Source of the DNA: Algicoccus sp048820935
GTDB lineage: Bacteria > Pseudomonadota > Gammaproteobacteria > Burkholderiales > Burkholderiaceae_B
Assembly (NCBI RefSeq): GCF_048820935.1
Contig: NZ_JBMERD010000002.1
Span: 237,469-301,468, forward strand
Direction: 5' to 3'
Length of the DNA stretch: 64,000 nucleotides
In this document: in pieces, positions 1 to 8,988 of the stretch
Layout of the letters: each line of letters opens with the position of its first letter
Numbering within the stretch: position 1 is the first letter of the stretch
The notes under the pieces: model-generated
Told to the model about the DNA's origin: nothing
The model's input: only the letters and a program-made list of their open reading frames with translations
Database searches by the model: none
Program-made: the position numbers and the translations under genes

Positions 1-837
1 TAAAGCAGGTGCCGCAACGTGGATACCCACCTCAAGCCAGCCGTCTTCCAGTTCACGCACTGACAAGGCATCGTCAATCTCTGTGGTATTGACGTCATCG
101 ATGGAATAAGCCTGTACATCAGCCAGTGGCAGTGACTCAGGATCGAAATCCAAAGAAACCTCGGGAAATTCGATGCCTTTCGGAAAATTCGCCGCAAAAA
201 AGCGCGCACGGTGTAACGCCAGTGCATTGGGCCAGGCTCCGCATGCCAACAATAGATCGTCAACGGATTGCCCAGTTTGTTGGCTGGCCAACTCAATGGC
301 TTTCCAAGCTTGTGAGTTTTTATCGGGGCGTGTCACCAGCGTGAGAGGATCGCCATCAAAGTCTTCAGGTAGTACGCCTTGGGCGAGTTGCTCAGCCCAG
401 TGTTGTTGTTGCGCCAGTTGTTTTTGTTTTTTCTCTTGAGCGGCCAGTGCAGCTTGTAAAATCTCTTCAGGTGCACGTCGATACAGACCTTTGCCTCGAC
501 GATGAAAGTAGATCGGTGCCTGGTGGACTGCCAAAAGTAGTGCGACAGTCTCCAGTGTGCTGGGCTTGTGGCCGTAATACTCTTGTGCGAGTGCTTGGAT
601 ATCAAACTCATCTTCAGGTGCGACTTCCCAAAGAAACTCGATATCAAACTCTTCGCTCAACGGTTTGGCGTCATCCAGTAATGTTTGTGCGGGATGGTCA
701 TTAAAAGTGAATAAGGTATTGTTGCGCTTGATTTTACTGCGCTTGCCCGAAGGCATTTCAATGTGAAGGCTGCTGTCAGCCTCCGATTTAATTTCAGCGG
801 CTTTGAACTGACCGCTCTCTTCAAAAAGTACAAACAT
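1..837 (-). CDS. RNB-domain (RNase II/VacB family) ribonuclease, N-terminal part, runs off the window
   Basis: The gene begins at the ATG at 837-835 and stays open to base 1, so only the first 279 residues are present. Near the end of this part (residues 245-260) is the motif SIDDVNTTEIDDA, the metal-binding start of the RNB catalytic domain, in which acidic residues hold Mg2+ for 3'-to-5' RNA hydrolysis. Residues 1-45 form a basic OB-like N-terminus. Length and layout resemble the large RNB proteins of Burkholderiales rather than classical Rnb or Rnr. It lies 13 bp downstream of the esterase gene in the mpl-esterase-RNB leftward operon. The missing C-terminus prevents a firm subfamily assignment. 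Confidence 0.85.
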   Translation of the reverse strand, partial: MFVLFEESGQFKAAEIKSEADSSLHIEMPSGKRSKIKRNNTLFTFNDHPAQTLLDDAKPLSEEFDIEFLWEVAPEDEFDIQALAQEYYGHKPSTLETVALLLAVHQAPIYFHRRGKGLYRRAPEEILQAALAAQEKKQKQLAQQQHWAEQLAQGVLPEDFDGDPLTLVTRPDKNSQAWKAIELASQQTGQSVDDLLLACGAWPNALALHRARFFAANFPKGIEFPEVSLDFDPESLPLADVQAYSIDDVNTTEIDDALSVRELEDGWLEVGIHVAAPAL

Positions 838-850
838 GCAAGTCGCCTGA

Positions 851-1450
851 TTATTTCTGAGTGTTGGCGTCAACAAACGCCATGACATCGGTAAGGTGTT
901 GTTCGAAGTCGGACAGTCCGTGATCGCTGCCGGCGATGATTTTTTGTGGGCTCTGCGCAAACATGGCTTGCATTTCACGCCAGTTCAGCACTTCATCGCC
1001 TGTGGCGGCGATTAAAAAGTAGCGCTCAGGGCGTGTGATGTTGGGCACGACGAGGGCACGTAGGTTGTCTAGATCTTCGCGTGTAAAGAGGGCAGCTTCT
1101 CCCGTGTGGAAGTTGGTGAGTTCGCCCAAATACTTCTCTAGGTCGCGGTCGGCATGCACGGCTGGATTTAAAAGCACCGCACGGCAGCCCAGTTTTTCGG
1201 CCAGATAAATGGCGTAAAACCCACCTAAAGACGATCCGATAATTGTGAGCTGATCGGGTGTCGCGTCTGGGTGCTCACGCAATAGACGTTGCGCTTCATC
1301 GGATGCGATCTGAATGGCTTGGTCAGGCTGCACAGGTAAAGCGGGGCAAGCCCATTGCGACAGACGTCCAAGCGACGCTAAATGCTTGCGTAGACGCTGG
1401 GATTTAAATGACTGGGGTGAAGAACGAAAGCCGTGCAGATATAAAATCAC
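851..1450 (-). CDS. YqiA/YcfP-type alpha/beta-hydrolase (esterase)
   Basis: A 199-residue single-domain hydrolase. It opens with MILYLHGFRSS, the oxyanion-hole strand of YqiA-like esterases. The nucleophile elbow is GSSLGG (Ser74), and a C-terminal SDHGLSDF supplies the likely catalytic His near residue 176. The family hydrolyses short acyl or thioester substrates; the natural substrate is unknown. The start ATG overlaps the stop of mpl by four bases (1447-1450), so the two genes are translationally coupled. No signal peptide is visible, so it is cytoplasmic. The family is clear but the role is inferred only from context. Confidence 0.88.
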   Translation of the reverse strand: MILYLHGFRSSPQSFKSQRLRKHLASLGRLSQWACPALPVQPDQAIQIASDEAQRLLREHPDATPDQLTIIGSSLGGFYAIYLAEKLGCRAVLLNPAVHADRDLEKYLGELTNFHTGEAALFTREDLDNLRALVVPNITRPERYFLIAATGDEVLNWREMQAMFAQSPQKIIAGSDHGLSDFEQHLTDVMAFVDANTQK

Positions 1451-2832
1451 GCGGTCTCCTGCGAAAAATGTTTTTTTAAGGAATCAAGCAACTTGTCGTG
1501 CGCTTGCTTGAAGCTGCCATTACTCATCATGACGATGTGATCACCTGGTTGTGCAGTTTGGGTGATGTCAGCAACCATCGTGTCGACATCGGTGTGTACA
1601 AATTGTCGATCACCCAAGGGCGCCAGGACTTTGTCAGCGTCCCATTGCAATTGATGCTTGCCACTGTGCTCAGCATAACAATACACAAGATCGGCTGTTT
1701 TTAAAGAGTCGGCCAGTCGAGTCGCCATGGCACCTAGTTTCATGGTGTTTGAGCGTGGTTCTAAGACGGCCAAGATTCGTTTGTCAGGTCCGAGCTTGGC
1801 TCGCAAGCCTTGTAATGTGGTTTCAATGGCACTGGGGTGATGTGCAAAATCGTCATACACCGTGATGTCTGCGATGACACCACGGACTTCCATGCGTCGC
1901 TTCACACCGCCAAATGTGTTCAGTGCCTGTAAAGCTTGGGCGGGCTCCACACCGATATGCGCAGCGGCGGCCATAGCGGCCAGTCCATTGTGTAGATTGT
2001 GCCGACCTGTGAGTGACCAGCGTAATGCACCAATTTCTTTTTCGCCTAGATAAATAACGTCGTCGCCTTCATGATTCTGTACAACGTGCCAGCTGTCTTT
2101 ATGAAGAAAGCGCACCACTGGCGTCCAGCAACCCCGTTCGAGAACGCGCTCTAATGCCGAATCATCCGCGGGCACAATGATTTGTCCGGAGCTGGGAATA
2201 GTGCGAACGAGATGGTGAAATTGCGTTTCAATGGCGTTTAGATCAGAAAAAATGTCCGCGTGATCGAATTCAAGGTTATTCAGAATCGCTGTTCGGCTGC
2301 GATAGTGCACAAATTTGGAGCGCTTATCAAAGAAAGCTGTGTCGTATTCGTCGGCTTCAATCACAAAGTATCGATTGGCCGGATCAAAGTGAGCGGACAC
2401 ATTTAAATCGGGTGCGACACCACCAATGAGGAAGTTGGGTGCGTAACCGTTTTGATGAAGGATCCAGGTCAGCATCGCGCTGGTGGTGGTTTTACCATGT
2501 GTGCCAGCAACCGATAGAACGTGCTGGTTTTGTAGAACGTGTTCACCTAGCCATTGTGGACCTGAAATATATGGCAAGCCTTGATCGAGAATGGCTTCCA
2601 TGAGTGGATTGCCGCGTGTCACGACATTGCCCACGACGAAGAGATCCGGCTTTAGGTTGATCTGATCCGCATCAAATCCTTCGATGAGATCAATGCCTTG
2701 CTCTTCAAGTTGTGTACTCATGGGCGGGTAGGTCGCTTGGTCACAACCTGTGACTCGGTGACCTGCTGCGCGCGCAATGAGTGCGAGACCTCCCATAAAG
2801 GTTCCGCAAATTCCCAGAATATGTAAATGCAT
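1447..2832 (-). CDS. mpl: UDP-N-acetylmuramate:L-alanyl-gamma-D-glutamyl-meso-diaminopimelate ligase
   Basis: A 461-residue Mur-ligase-family protein. It recycles peptidoglycan by attaching the salvaged tripeptide L-Ala-gamma-D-Glu-meso-DAP to UDP-MurNAc with ATP. The start MHLHILGICGTFMGGLA is characteristic of Mpl rather than MurC. The ATP loop AGTHGKTTTSAM lies at residues 109-120. A central DEYDTAFFD segment and C-terminal VLEPRSNTMKLG match the ligase middle and C-terminal domains. Length is normal for the family. It is the first gene of the leftward operon with the esterase and the RNB nuclease, and diverges from the thioredoxin-like gene across a 125-bp promoter region. Confidence 0.96.
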   Translation of the reverse strand: MHLHILGICGTFMGGLALIARAAGHRVTGCDQATYPPMSTQLEEQGIDLIEGFDADQINLKPDLFVVGNVVTRGNPLMEAILDQGLPYISGPQWLGEHVLQNQHVLSVAGTHGKTTTSAMLTWILHQNGYAPNFLIGGVAPDLNVSAHFDPANRYFVIEADEYDTAFFDKRSKFVHYRSRTAILNNLEFDHADIFSDLNAIETQFHHLVRTIPSSGQIIVPADDSALERVLERGCWTPVVRFLHKDSWHVVQNHEGDDVIYLGEKEIGALRWSLTGRHNLHNGLAAMAAAAHIGVEPAQALQALNTFGGVKRRMEVRGVIADITVYDDFAHHPSAIETTLQGLRAKLGPDKRILAVLEPRSNTMKLGAMATRLADSLKTADLVYCYAEHSGKHQLQWDADKVLAPLGDRQFVHTDVDTMVADITQTAQPGDHIVMMSNGSFKQAHDKLLDSLKKHFSQETA

Positions 2833-2957
2833 GCCATCTCTCCTTGCGGGCCATTTTACCTGTAACGGGCAAGAACTCGCTGCCCATTCTATGTCTTGTC
2901 AAAAGCATATCGACAGGTTTCGTGCGAATTGTTCGGACACGGCGTTATGATGTCGGT

Positions 2958-3512
2958 ATGAAACGAAGAACATGGATTGCTGGTTTGGTCGGTTTGGGGG
3001 TGCTTGGCTTTGGCGGCTGGGCGGCTTGGCGCTCAAGCGCGCATAAGGCACCACAAGCCAATCGCAGCCTAACGCCTAAAACACTGAGCCCTGAGGTTCA
3101 GACATTTTTTGATGCGCAATTGCCCGATCTGCAAAAGCAGCCTGTGTCGATGCGTGAGTGGTTAGGCACTCCGCTTGTCTTAAACTTCTGGGCGAGCTGG
3201 TGTGGGCCGTGCGTGCGTGAAATGCCGGCTTTAGAAACACTGTCGACAGAGATTCCGCAAGCTAAGGTGCTTGGTGTGGCCATCGATAGTCCAGACAATG
3301 TCACGAAGTTTCTTGACAAGATTCCTGTGACATTTCCGATTTATGTGGCTGGGCATGGCGGTATTTCATTAACAAAAGCATTGGGAAATACGCAAGGTGG
3401 TTTGCCATTTACGGTCTTGATTAATGCCGATGGCGAGCTGGTCGAGACGATTAAAGGCGAAATTAACCCTGAGGTTTTAGAGTCGAAAATCAAACAGATG
3501 TTGGTGTCTTGA
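2958..3512 (+). CDS. TlpA-family membrane-anchored thiol:disulfide oxidoreductase
   Basis: The chosen ATG at 2958 gives 184 residues starting with basic MKRRTW and a hydrophobic anchor (about residues 7-24). A longer reading frame upstream would place this signal internally, so I reject it. After the anchor comes a thioredoxin fold with NFWASWCGPC (Cys82, Cys85), the redox-active CXXC of TlpA/ResA proteins, and a cis-Pro region GGLPFTVLI. It should act in the periplasm, reducing disulfides of client proteins such as apocytochromes. It lies upstream of aroQ with a 67-bp gap. The specific client is not evident from the neighbours. Confidence 0.9.
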   Translation: MKRRTWIAGLVGLGVLGFGGWAAWRSSAHKAPQANRSLTPKTLSPEVQTFFDAQLPDLQKQPVSMREWLGTPLVLNFWASWCGPCVREMPALETLSTEIPQAKVLGVAIDSPDNVTKFLDKIPVTFPIYVAGHGGISLTKALGNTQGGLPFTVLINADGELVETIKGEINPEVLESKIKQMLVS

Positions 3513-3579
3513 AACAGGTGTATGTACAATTGGCGACAATTAACGTGTTTCGACACATTTTAAGGACTGGTTAATAGGT

Positions 3580-4038
3580 ATGCTTCATCGCATCCTCGTG
3601 GTGCACGGTCCCAACTTAAATATGTTGGGTTTGCGTGAGCCTGAAATCTACGGAAGCCTCACTCTCGACGAGCTTAATCGCTCACTCGAGACGCTGGCGC
3701 GTTCCCTGAATATGGCGTTGACGACGTTTCAGGCCAACGGTGAAGGTGAACTTGTGACCCGTATCCAGCAGGCGCGTTCAGATGGAACCACCTGGTTGGT
3801 GATCAACGCGGGTGCTTATACCCATACAAGTGTGGCCATTCGCGATGCACTGGCCGCCATCGATCGTCCTTTTATTGAAGTGCATTTATCAAACGTCCAC
3901 GCGCGCGAACCGTTTCGCCATCACTCCTACCTGAGTGACTTAGCACGTGGCGTCATTGCTGGATTGGGCGCAATGAGCTATGAAGCTGCGCTGCATTTTA
4001 TTGCCCGGCAACCTACAGATTTGGAGGCCGTCGCCTAA
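3580..4038 (+). CDS. aroQ: type II 3-dehydroquinate dehydratase
   Basis: A 152-residue protein, the normal length for the dodecameric type II enzyme that converts 3-dehydroquinate to 3-dehydroshikimate in the shikimate pathway. Diagnostic motifs are HGPNLNMLG near the start, YGSLTLDEL with the catalytic-loop Arg/Tyr region, NAGAYTHTS, and EVHLSNVHAREPFR, which carries the catalytic His. In many Burkholderiales aroQ lies directly before accB and accC, as here. About 62 bp separate it from accB, and that short gap could hold the accBC promoter. Confidence 0.97.
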   Translation: MLHRILVVHGPNLNMLGLREPEIYGSLTLDELNRSLETLARSLNMALTTFQANGEGELVTRIQQARSDGTTWLVINAGAYTHTSVAIRDALAAIDRPFIEVHLSNVHAREPFRHHSYLSDLARGVIAGLGAMSYEAALHFIARQPTDLEAVA

Positions 4039-4100
4039 TTGCGGGCACGGTCATTGATCAACACAGTTACCTTACTGATCCCTCACGGAATACATACAAT

Positions 4101-4565
4101 ATGGATCTGCGCAAACTTAAAACGCTTATTGACTTGGTAGCAGAGTCAGACATTGCAGAACTGGAAATCACCGAAGGTGAGGACATGGTTCGCATCGTCA
4201 AGTCTGTTGCACCGACTGCAGTTGTCAGTGCCGCACCAGCGCCTGTGACTGTCTCGGTACCAGCTGTGGCCGCTGCAGCAGCCGTATCCGGTGCGGATGA
4301 GTCGCCCAACGCGGGTGGTGCTATCCCCGATGAAAACCTAATTAAAGCCCCAATGGTTGGCACTTTCTATCGTGCCCCAAGCCCAGGTGCCAAACCTTTT
4401 GTTGAAGTCGGTGACTCGGTTCGCGAAGGCCAGGCTCTGTGCATCGTGGAAGCCATGAAGTTGCTCAACGAAATCGAAGCAGACCGGGCTGGCGTCATCA
4501 AAGAAATTCTGATCGACAACGGTGAACCCGTTGAATTTGGTCAACCACTTTTTGTCATAGACTAA
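4101..4565 (+). CDS. accB: acetyl-CoA carboxylase biotin carboxyl carrier protein
   Basis: A 154-residue carrier subunit of acetyl-CoA carboxylase. The C-terminal biotinyl domain (about residues 80-154) contains VEAMKLLNE with the biotinylated Lys120, and an upstream APMVGTFYRAPSPGA strand. An Ala/Pro/Val-rich flexible linker occupies about residues 38-75, as usual for BCCP. It shuttles CO2 from biotin carboxylase to the transferase subunits for malonyl-CoA synthesis. The stop is followed two bases later by accC, so the two subunits are made from one message. Confidence 0.97.
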   Translation: MDLRKLKTLIDLVAESDIAELEITEGEDMVRIVKSVAPTAVVSAAPAPVTVSVPAVAAAAAVSGADESPNAGGAIPDENLIKAPMVGTFYRAPSPGAKPFVEVGDSVREGQALCIVEAMKLLNEIEADRAGVIKEILIDNGEPVEFGQPLFVID

Positions 4566-4567
4566 GC

Positions 4568-5914
4568 ATGTTTGATAAAATTCTGATCGCCAACCGTGGC
4601 GAAATTGCGTTGCGCATTCAGCGGGCCTGCCGAGAGTTGGGCATTAAAACCGTTGTTGTGCACTCGCAAGCCGATTGCGATGCCAAATACGTGCGTCTGG
4701 CCGATGAGTCGGTGTGTATCGGACCCGCTGCTTCCAAAGACAGCTACCTGAATATGCCCGCCATCATCTCAGCCGCTGAAGTGACGGATGCGGCTGCGAT
4801 TCACCCTGGATATGGCTTTTTAGCTGAAAATGCTGATTTTGCGGAACGTGTTGAAAAAAGCGGCTTTGTCTTTATCGGACCGACACCGGAATCAATTCGT
4901 ATCATGGGCGATAAAGTCAGTGCAAAAAACGCCATGATCGCAGCCGGTTTGCCGGTTGTACCGGGTTCTGAAGGCGCTTTGCCTGACGATCCACAGGTGA
5001 TTATTGAGACAGCCAAGCGGATTGGTTACCCAGTCATCATTAAAGCGGCTGGCGGTGGTGGTGGGCGCGGGATGCGCGTCGTTCACACTGAAGCGGCTTT
5101 GCTCGGTGCGGTCGCCACGACTAAAACCGAAGCGCTGGCTGCTTTTAATAACGCCGAAGTCTATATGGAGAAGTTCCTTGAGAACCCACGCCATATTGAG
5201 ATTCAGGTGCTTGCCGATGGTGGACGTCGTGCCGTCTGGTTAGGTGAGCGTGACTGCTCTATGCAGCGTCGCCACCAGAAAGTGATTGAAGAGGCACCGG
5301 CTCCCGGCATTTCACGTAAACAAGTTGAGCGCATCGGTGAGCGTTGTGTCGAAGCTTGTAAGAAAATTGGTTATCGAGGCGCTGGAACCTTTGAGTTCTT
5401 GTATGAAAACGGTGAGTTTTATTTCATCGAAATGAATACACGTATTCAGGTTGAGCACCCTGTGACTGAGTTTATTACAGGGATTGACTTGATTCAGCAA
5501 CAGATTCTGATTGCTGCCGGTGAGCCATTTACGTTGCGTCAACGTGATATTCAGTTCCGTGGCCACGCCATTGAATGCCGAATTAATGCGGAAGACCCCG
5601 TGAAATTCATCCCAAGCCCAGGACGTATTACGCACTGGCACATGCCAGGCGGACCTGGTGTGCGGATTGATTCACATGCTTACAACGGTTATTTTGTGCC
5701 TCCTTATTACGACTCGATGATCGCAAAGATCATCACGTATGGTGACACTCGCGAGCAGGCTTTGGCCAGAATGCGCACTGCGTTGTCTGAAACAGTGATT
5801 GAAGGTATTCAGACCAACGTCGATTTGCACAAAGACCTGATGGTTGATGCCGCCTTTGCACAAGGTGGCACCAGTATTCACTATCTTGAGAAGAAGTTGA
5901 GTAATCGTGCATGA
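4568..5914 (+). CDS. accC: acetyl-CoA carboxylase biotin carboxylase subunit
   Basis: A 448-residue ATP-grasp enzyme that carboxylates biotin on AccB using bicarbonate and ATP. Motifs seen in order: MFDKILIANRGEIALRI at the start, HPGYGFLAENADFA, the glycine-rich ATP loop KAAGGGGGRGMR, the catalytic block FIEMNTRIQVEHPVTE, and RGHAIECRINAEDP. Length matches E. coli AccC. It sits two bases after accB and overlaps prmA by eight bases. Malonyl-CoA made by this complex would also feed the type I megasynthase encoded later in the window. Confidence 0.98.
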   Translation: MFDKILIANRGEIALRIQRACRELGIKTVVVHSQADCDAKYVRLADESVCIGPAASKDSYLNMPAIISAAEVTDAAAIHPGYGFLAENADFAERVEKSGFVFIGPTPESIRIMGDKVSAKNAMIAAGLPVVPGSEGALPDDPQVIIETAKRIGYPVIIKAAGGGGGRGMRVVHTEAALLGAVATTKTEALAAFNNAEVYMEKFLENPRHIEIQVLADGGRRAVWLGERDCSMQRRHQKVIEEAPAPGISRKQVERIGERCVEACKKIGYRGAGTFEFLYENGEFYFIEMNTRIQVEHPVTEFITGIDLIQQQILIAAGEPFTLRQRDIQFRGHAIECRINAEDPVKFIPSPGRITHWHMPGGPGVRIDSHAYNGYFVPPYYDSMIAKIITYGDTREQALARMRTALSETVIEGIQTNVDLHKDLMVDAAFAQGGTSIHYLEKKLSNRA

Positions 5915-6863
5915 GCTGATTCTCCATTGCAATGACCAACAGGTCGATGCGTTAACCGATGCATTACTCGAGGCCGGTGTGTTGAGCACCAGCGTTGAGG
6001 ATGCAGACGTGGATACGCCTGATGAGTCGCCTCTATTTGGTGAGCCTGGCAGTTTGGCCCATGAACAAAAGTGGCCGAATTGCCGTTTGACGGTGCTGTT
6101 GCCAGCACAGTTAGAGGCGCAAGAACTGGTCACTGAAATGGAAGCTTTGTTATCGATCGATTTGACTGGATGGACAGAGCAAACGGTTGAGGATCAGGAC
6201 TGGGTGCGCATGACGCAATCTCAGTTTGGTCCGATTGATGTCAGTGATCGTCTCATGATTGTGCCCTCTTGGCATCGTGATGAGCATGAGCAATTAATCC
6301 AAGCGTCAGAAGCTGACGCGGATAAAAACGCACCACAAAAAGTGGTGTTGGAGTTGGATCCTGGGCTTGCGTTTGGAACCGGCAGTCATCCAACGACGCA
6401 CTTGTGTTTGCAATGGCTCAGTGAGCATTTGCCGGTGGGTGCCAGTGTGCTGGATTATGGCTGCGGTTCTGGCATTTTAGCGATTGCCGCACAGCGCCTA
6501 GGTGCTGGCGATGTCTGGGGTGTGGACATTGATGAGCAAGCGGTACAAACCACTGAGCTTAATGCACAGATTAACGAAGCCAAGCTGAAAGTCGGTTTAC
6601 CTCACGCATTACCTGACGTTCAGGAGGGTGGTGTTTTTGATGTGGTGGTTGCCAATATTTTATCGAGCCCACTGAAAGTGCTAGCACCTTTGCTATCGGC
6701 CCGTGTTGCGCCTGGTGGACATTTGATTTTGTCAGGGGTTCTGGCTGAGCAAGCGCAGGACGTGGCAAGCTTTTACGCCCCCTGGGTGTCTTTGTCGGTC
6801 TGGCGCACGCTAGATGGCTGGGTGTGTCTAGCGGGTCAGCTCGAAGGACGGTCCATGGCATGA
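5907..6863 (+). CDS. prmA: ribosomal protein L11 methyltransferase
   Basis: A 318-residue SAM-dependent methyltransferase that methylates ribosomal protein L11. The start is a GTG at 5907, inside the end of accC; the ATG at 5911 is in another frame. The N-terminal substrate-recognition part begins HELILHCNDQQ. The segment LDPGLAFGTGSHPTT is the PrmA signature, followed by the SAM motif VLDYGCGSGILAIAA near residue 183 and VANILSSPL in the active-site loop (NIL for the usual NPPY-like motif). The stop overlaps the next gene by four bases, continuing the coupled accB-accC-prmA chain. Confidence 0.95.
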   Translation: MHELILHCNDQQVDALTDALLEAGVLSTSVEDADVDTPDESPLFGEPGSLAHEQKWPNCRLTVLLPAQLEAQELVTEMEALLSIDLTGWTEQTVEDQDWVRMTQSQFGPIDVSDRLMIVPSWHRDEHEQLIQASEADADKNAPQKVVLELDPGLAFGTGSHPTTHLCLQWLSEHLPVGASVLDYGCGSGILAIAAQRLGAGDVWGVDIDEQAVQTTELNAQINEAKLKVGLPHALPDVQEGGVFDVVVANILSSPLKVLAPLLSARVAPGGHLILSGVLAEQAQDVASFYAPWVSLSVWRTLDGWVCLAGQLEGRSMA

Positions 6864-7924
6864 GCTTGATCACGCGTTGCCCGAAATGCCAAAGTGGCTT
6901 TGCGGTAACACCGGATCAGCTTAAACAGCATGACGGTTTGGTTCGGTGTGGACAGTGTCGACATGTCTTTGATGGATATGACGGCCTTCAAGGCAGTGTG
7001 CCAACGCTGACACAACAGATTGGCTCTGCTCAGGCGTCATCGGAAGAGCCTATCACTGAGAGCCCTTTAGAGCACATCCCTGAAGCTCCCCCTGAGACCC
7101 CGATTATCCCCCCGATTGAGTCGCTTCCAACGCACACGGATGCTGTAGGTACGATAGGCGCTGCCCACGCGACTGATTCAGAAACATCTGAATCCAGTGA
7201 TATTCAGATTTTTAGTGCGATCCGACCTGACAATCTGTCAGCGTCCGCGACTGCTATCTATGCTGAGGATGAGCCATATCTAGGTTCATCGAGTTTTGAA
7301 GAGCCGCTCAATGACGAGTTTCAGGACAGTGATGAACCTTTTCAGGTGATGGGCGAGTCACGAACGCGTGGCGATGATCCGTCTGCAGTCGGTTGGCAAG
7401 AACCCGAGTTTTTAGACGATGAAGAGTCCATGTCTTGGGGCGCTTGGTTTCTCTGGACTGGTTTGTCTGTGCTTTTGGTGTTTGTGCTGGTGTTCCAGTT
7501 ACTGGTGTACTTCAGAAATGATCTCGTGACTGCATATCCGCAAACCCGACCTTTGTTAGTGTGGGTGTGTAAGCCAATTGACTGCGAAGTTAATTATGTG
7601 CGGCGCATTGATCGCATTGTGATTATTGGATCGTCTTTGCAGCAAAGCCCTGAAAAACAAGCCAATGACCAGCTCAATATGGCGCTTAAGTTGACGATGC
7701 AGAATCGCAGCACAGATCCACAGCCCTGGCCACATCTCTTGTTGTCACTGAGCGATGCGTCAGGCACTGTAGTCGCTAAGAAAGTGATCCCTCCTTCTGA
7801 ATATTTACCACAATCGCAACCGGCGCAACCGTTTTTAGCTCGAGAAGAAGTGGTGCTGAACTTGGATTTAGACGTGACAGGGCTTAGCGTGAGTGGATTT
7901 GAAGTTGAGAAGTTTTTTCCATGA
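6860..7924 (+). CDS. zinc-ribbon and DUF3426 membrane protein
   Basis: Starting at the ATG that overlaps the prmA stop (ATGA), the protein has 354 residues. The N-terminus is an MJ0042-type zinc ribbon with Cys pairs at 7/10 and 30/33. A long acidic, Pro/Glu/Ser-rich linker follows, then one transmembrane segment at about residues 198-221 (AWFLWTGLSVLLVFVLVF), then a C-terminal DUF3426-like domain. The layout is common in betaproteobacteria, where it always seems to follow prmA. Function is unknown. The Cys-rich ribbon would face the cytoplasm and the C-terminal domain the periplasm. Confidence 0.85.
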   Translation: MSLITRCPKCQSGFAVTPDQLKQHDGLVRCGQCRHVFDGYDGLQGSVPTLTQQIGSAQASSEEPITESPLEHIPEAPPETPIIPPIESLPTHTDAVGTIGAAHATDSETSESSDIQIFSAIRPDNLSASATAIYAEDEPYLGSSSFEEPLNDEFQDSDEPFQVMGESRTRGDDPSAVGWQEPEFLDDEESMSWGAWFLWTGLSVLLVFVLVFQLLVYFRNDLVTAYPQTRPLLVWVCKPIDCEVNYVRRIDRIVIIGSSLQQSPEKQANDQLNMALKLTMQNRSTDPQPWPHLLLSLSDASGTVVAKKVIPPSEYLPQSQPAQPFLAREEVVLNLDLDVTGLSVSGFEVEKFFP

Positions 7925-7989
7925 ATTTAAATAGATAAACAACCGAAGAATCCGTTGTTTGACTCTGCTTGAAAAGGATTTGTTCAATC

Positions 7990-8925
7990 ATGACACAGGA
8001 AGTTTTAATTTGCGGTTCGATGGCGTTTGATACGATTGCCGTATTTGATGGTCGTTTTAAAGAGCATATTCTCGCTGATCGCATTCACATGTTGAGCGTG
8101 TCCTTTTTAGTGCCGCAGATGCGTCGTGAGTTCGGGGGTTGTGCTGGCAACATTGCATACAACCTCAAGATGCTAGGTGGTGCGCCTGTTCCTGTGGCGA
8201 CCATCGGTGAAGATGCGGTTGATTATTTGGATCGTTTTAAAGAAATGGGGATCGAAACTCGTCATTTGCGGGTTGTGCCACAAACGTTCACCGCACAGTG
8301 CTTTATCACCACGGACCTGGATGACAACCAGATTGCAGCATTTCACCCGGGTGCTATGGAGCATTCGGCTGACAATGAAGTCAACGCTCAGAACGCTGCT
8401 TGGGCGATTGTGGCACCTGATTCCAAAGCGGGAATGATGGCACATGTTGAGAAACTCGCTAAAACACAAACGTCTGTGATGTTTGACCTCGGGCAAGCAA
8501 TGCCGCTCTTTAATGGCGAAGAACTTCTTGAAGTCATCAAACAAGTGGACGCCTTGGCGCTCAATGACTATGAAGCCAGTGTAGTGGAAGAAAGAACTGG
8601 ACAATCAATCCAAGAGCTTGCAAATAACCTACAAGCGATTGTTGTGACCCGCGGTTGCGAAGGCGCCGATTTGTATACGGCGCAAGGTAAACAGTCGATT
8701 GCACCCGTGCCTGCGACGGAGATCGTCGATCCAACAGGTTGTGGTGATGCACATCGTGCGGGTTTGTTGTTTGGTCTGACACAGGGCATGGGCTGGGAAA
8801 AAGCGTGTATGCTTGGTAATGTCTTAGGATCGATCAAAATTGCTTCTCGAGGTCCTCAGAATCATGTTTTTACGCGCGATCACATTGAGGCGCTTTTACA
8901 AAAAACTTATAACCAGTCTTTGTAA
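7990..8925 (+). CDS. PfkB-family carbohydrate (adenosine-type) kinase
   Basis: The ATG at 7990 gives 311 residues starting MTQEVLICGSMAFDTI. An in-frame TTG at 7969 is the only longer option and is less likely. A PfkB ribokinase fold is indicated by the N-terminal GGCAGNIAYNLKMLG substrate-binding glycine motif and the C-terminal DPTGCGDAHRAG, where Asp is the catalytic base in the anion hole. The motif has Cys and His where most family members have Ala and Phe. Burkholderiales annotate this type as an adenosine-kinase-like carbohydrate kinase. The true substrate cannot be read from the sequence. It is separated from the previous gene by 65 bp. Confidence 0.88.
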   Translation: MTQEVLICGSMAFDTIAVFDGRFKEHILADRIHMLSVSFLVPQMRREFGGCAGNIAYNLKMLGGAPVPVATIGEDAVDYLDRFKEMGIETRHLRVVPQTFTAQCFITTDLDDNQIAAFHPGAMEHSADNEVNAQNAAWAIVAPDSKAGMMAHVEKLAKTQTSVMFDLGQAMPLFNGEELLEVIKQVDALALNDYEASVVEERTGQSIQELANNLQAIVVTRGCEGADLYTAQGKQSIAPVPATEIVDPTGCGDAHRAGLLFGLTQGMGWEKACMLGNVLGSIKIASRGPQNHVFTRDHIEALLQKTYNQSL

Positions 8926-8988
8926 AATAAAAGATTGTCACGTTGTCGTGACGGTTATTTTGACTTGATGTCACAGGAAGGAGAAGGA

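Noticed and set aside
333..647. 104-residue leftward frame in the first gene
   Set aside because: It is in another frame of the RNB gene, whose own frame contains the catalytic motif.
6824..6859. Longer N-terminus for the zinc-ribbon protein
   Set aside because: The conserved zinc-ribbon start and the ATGA overlap with prmA favour 6860.
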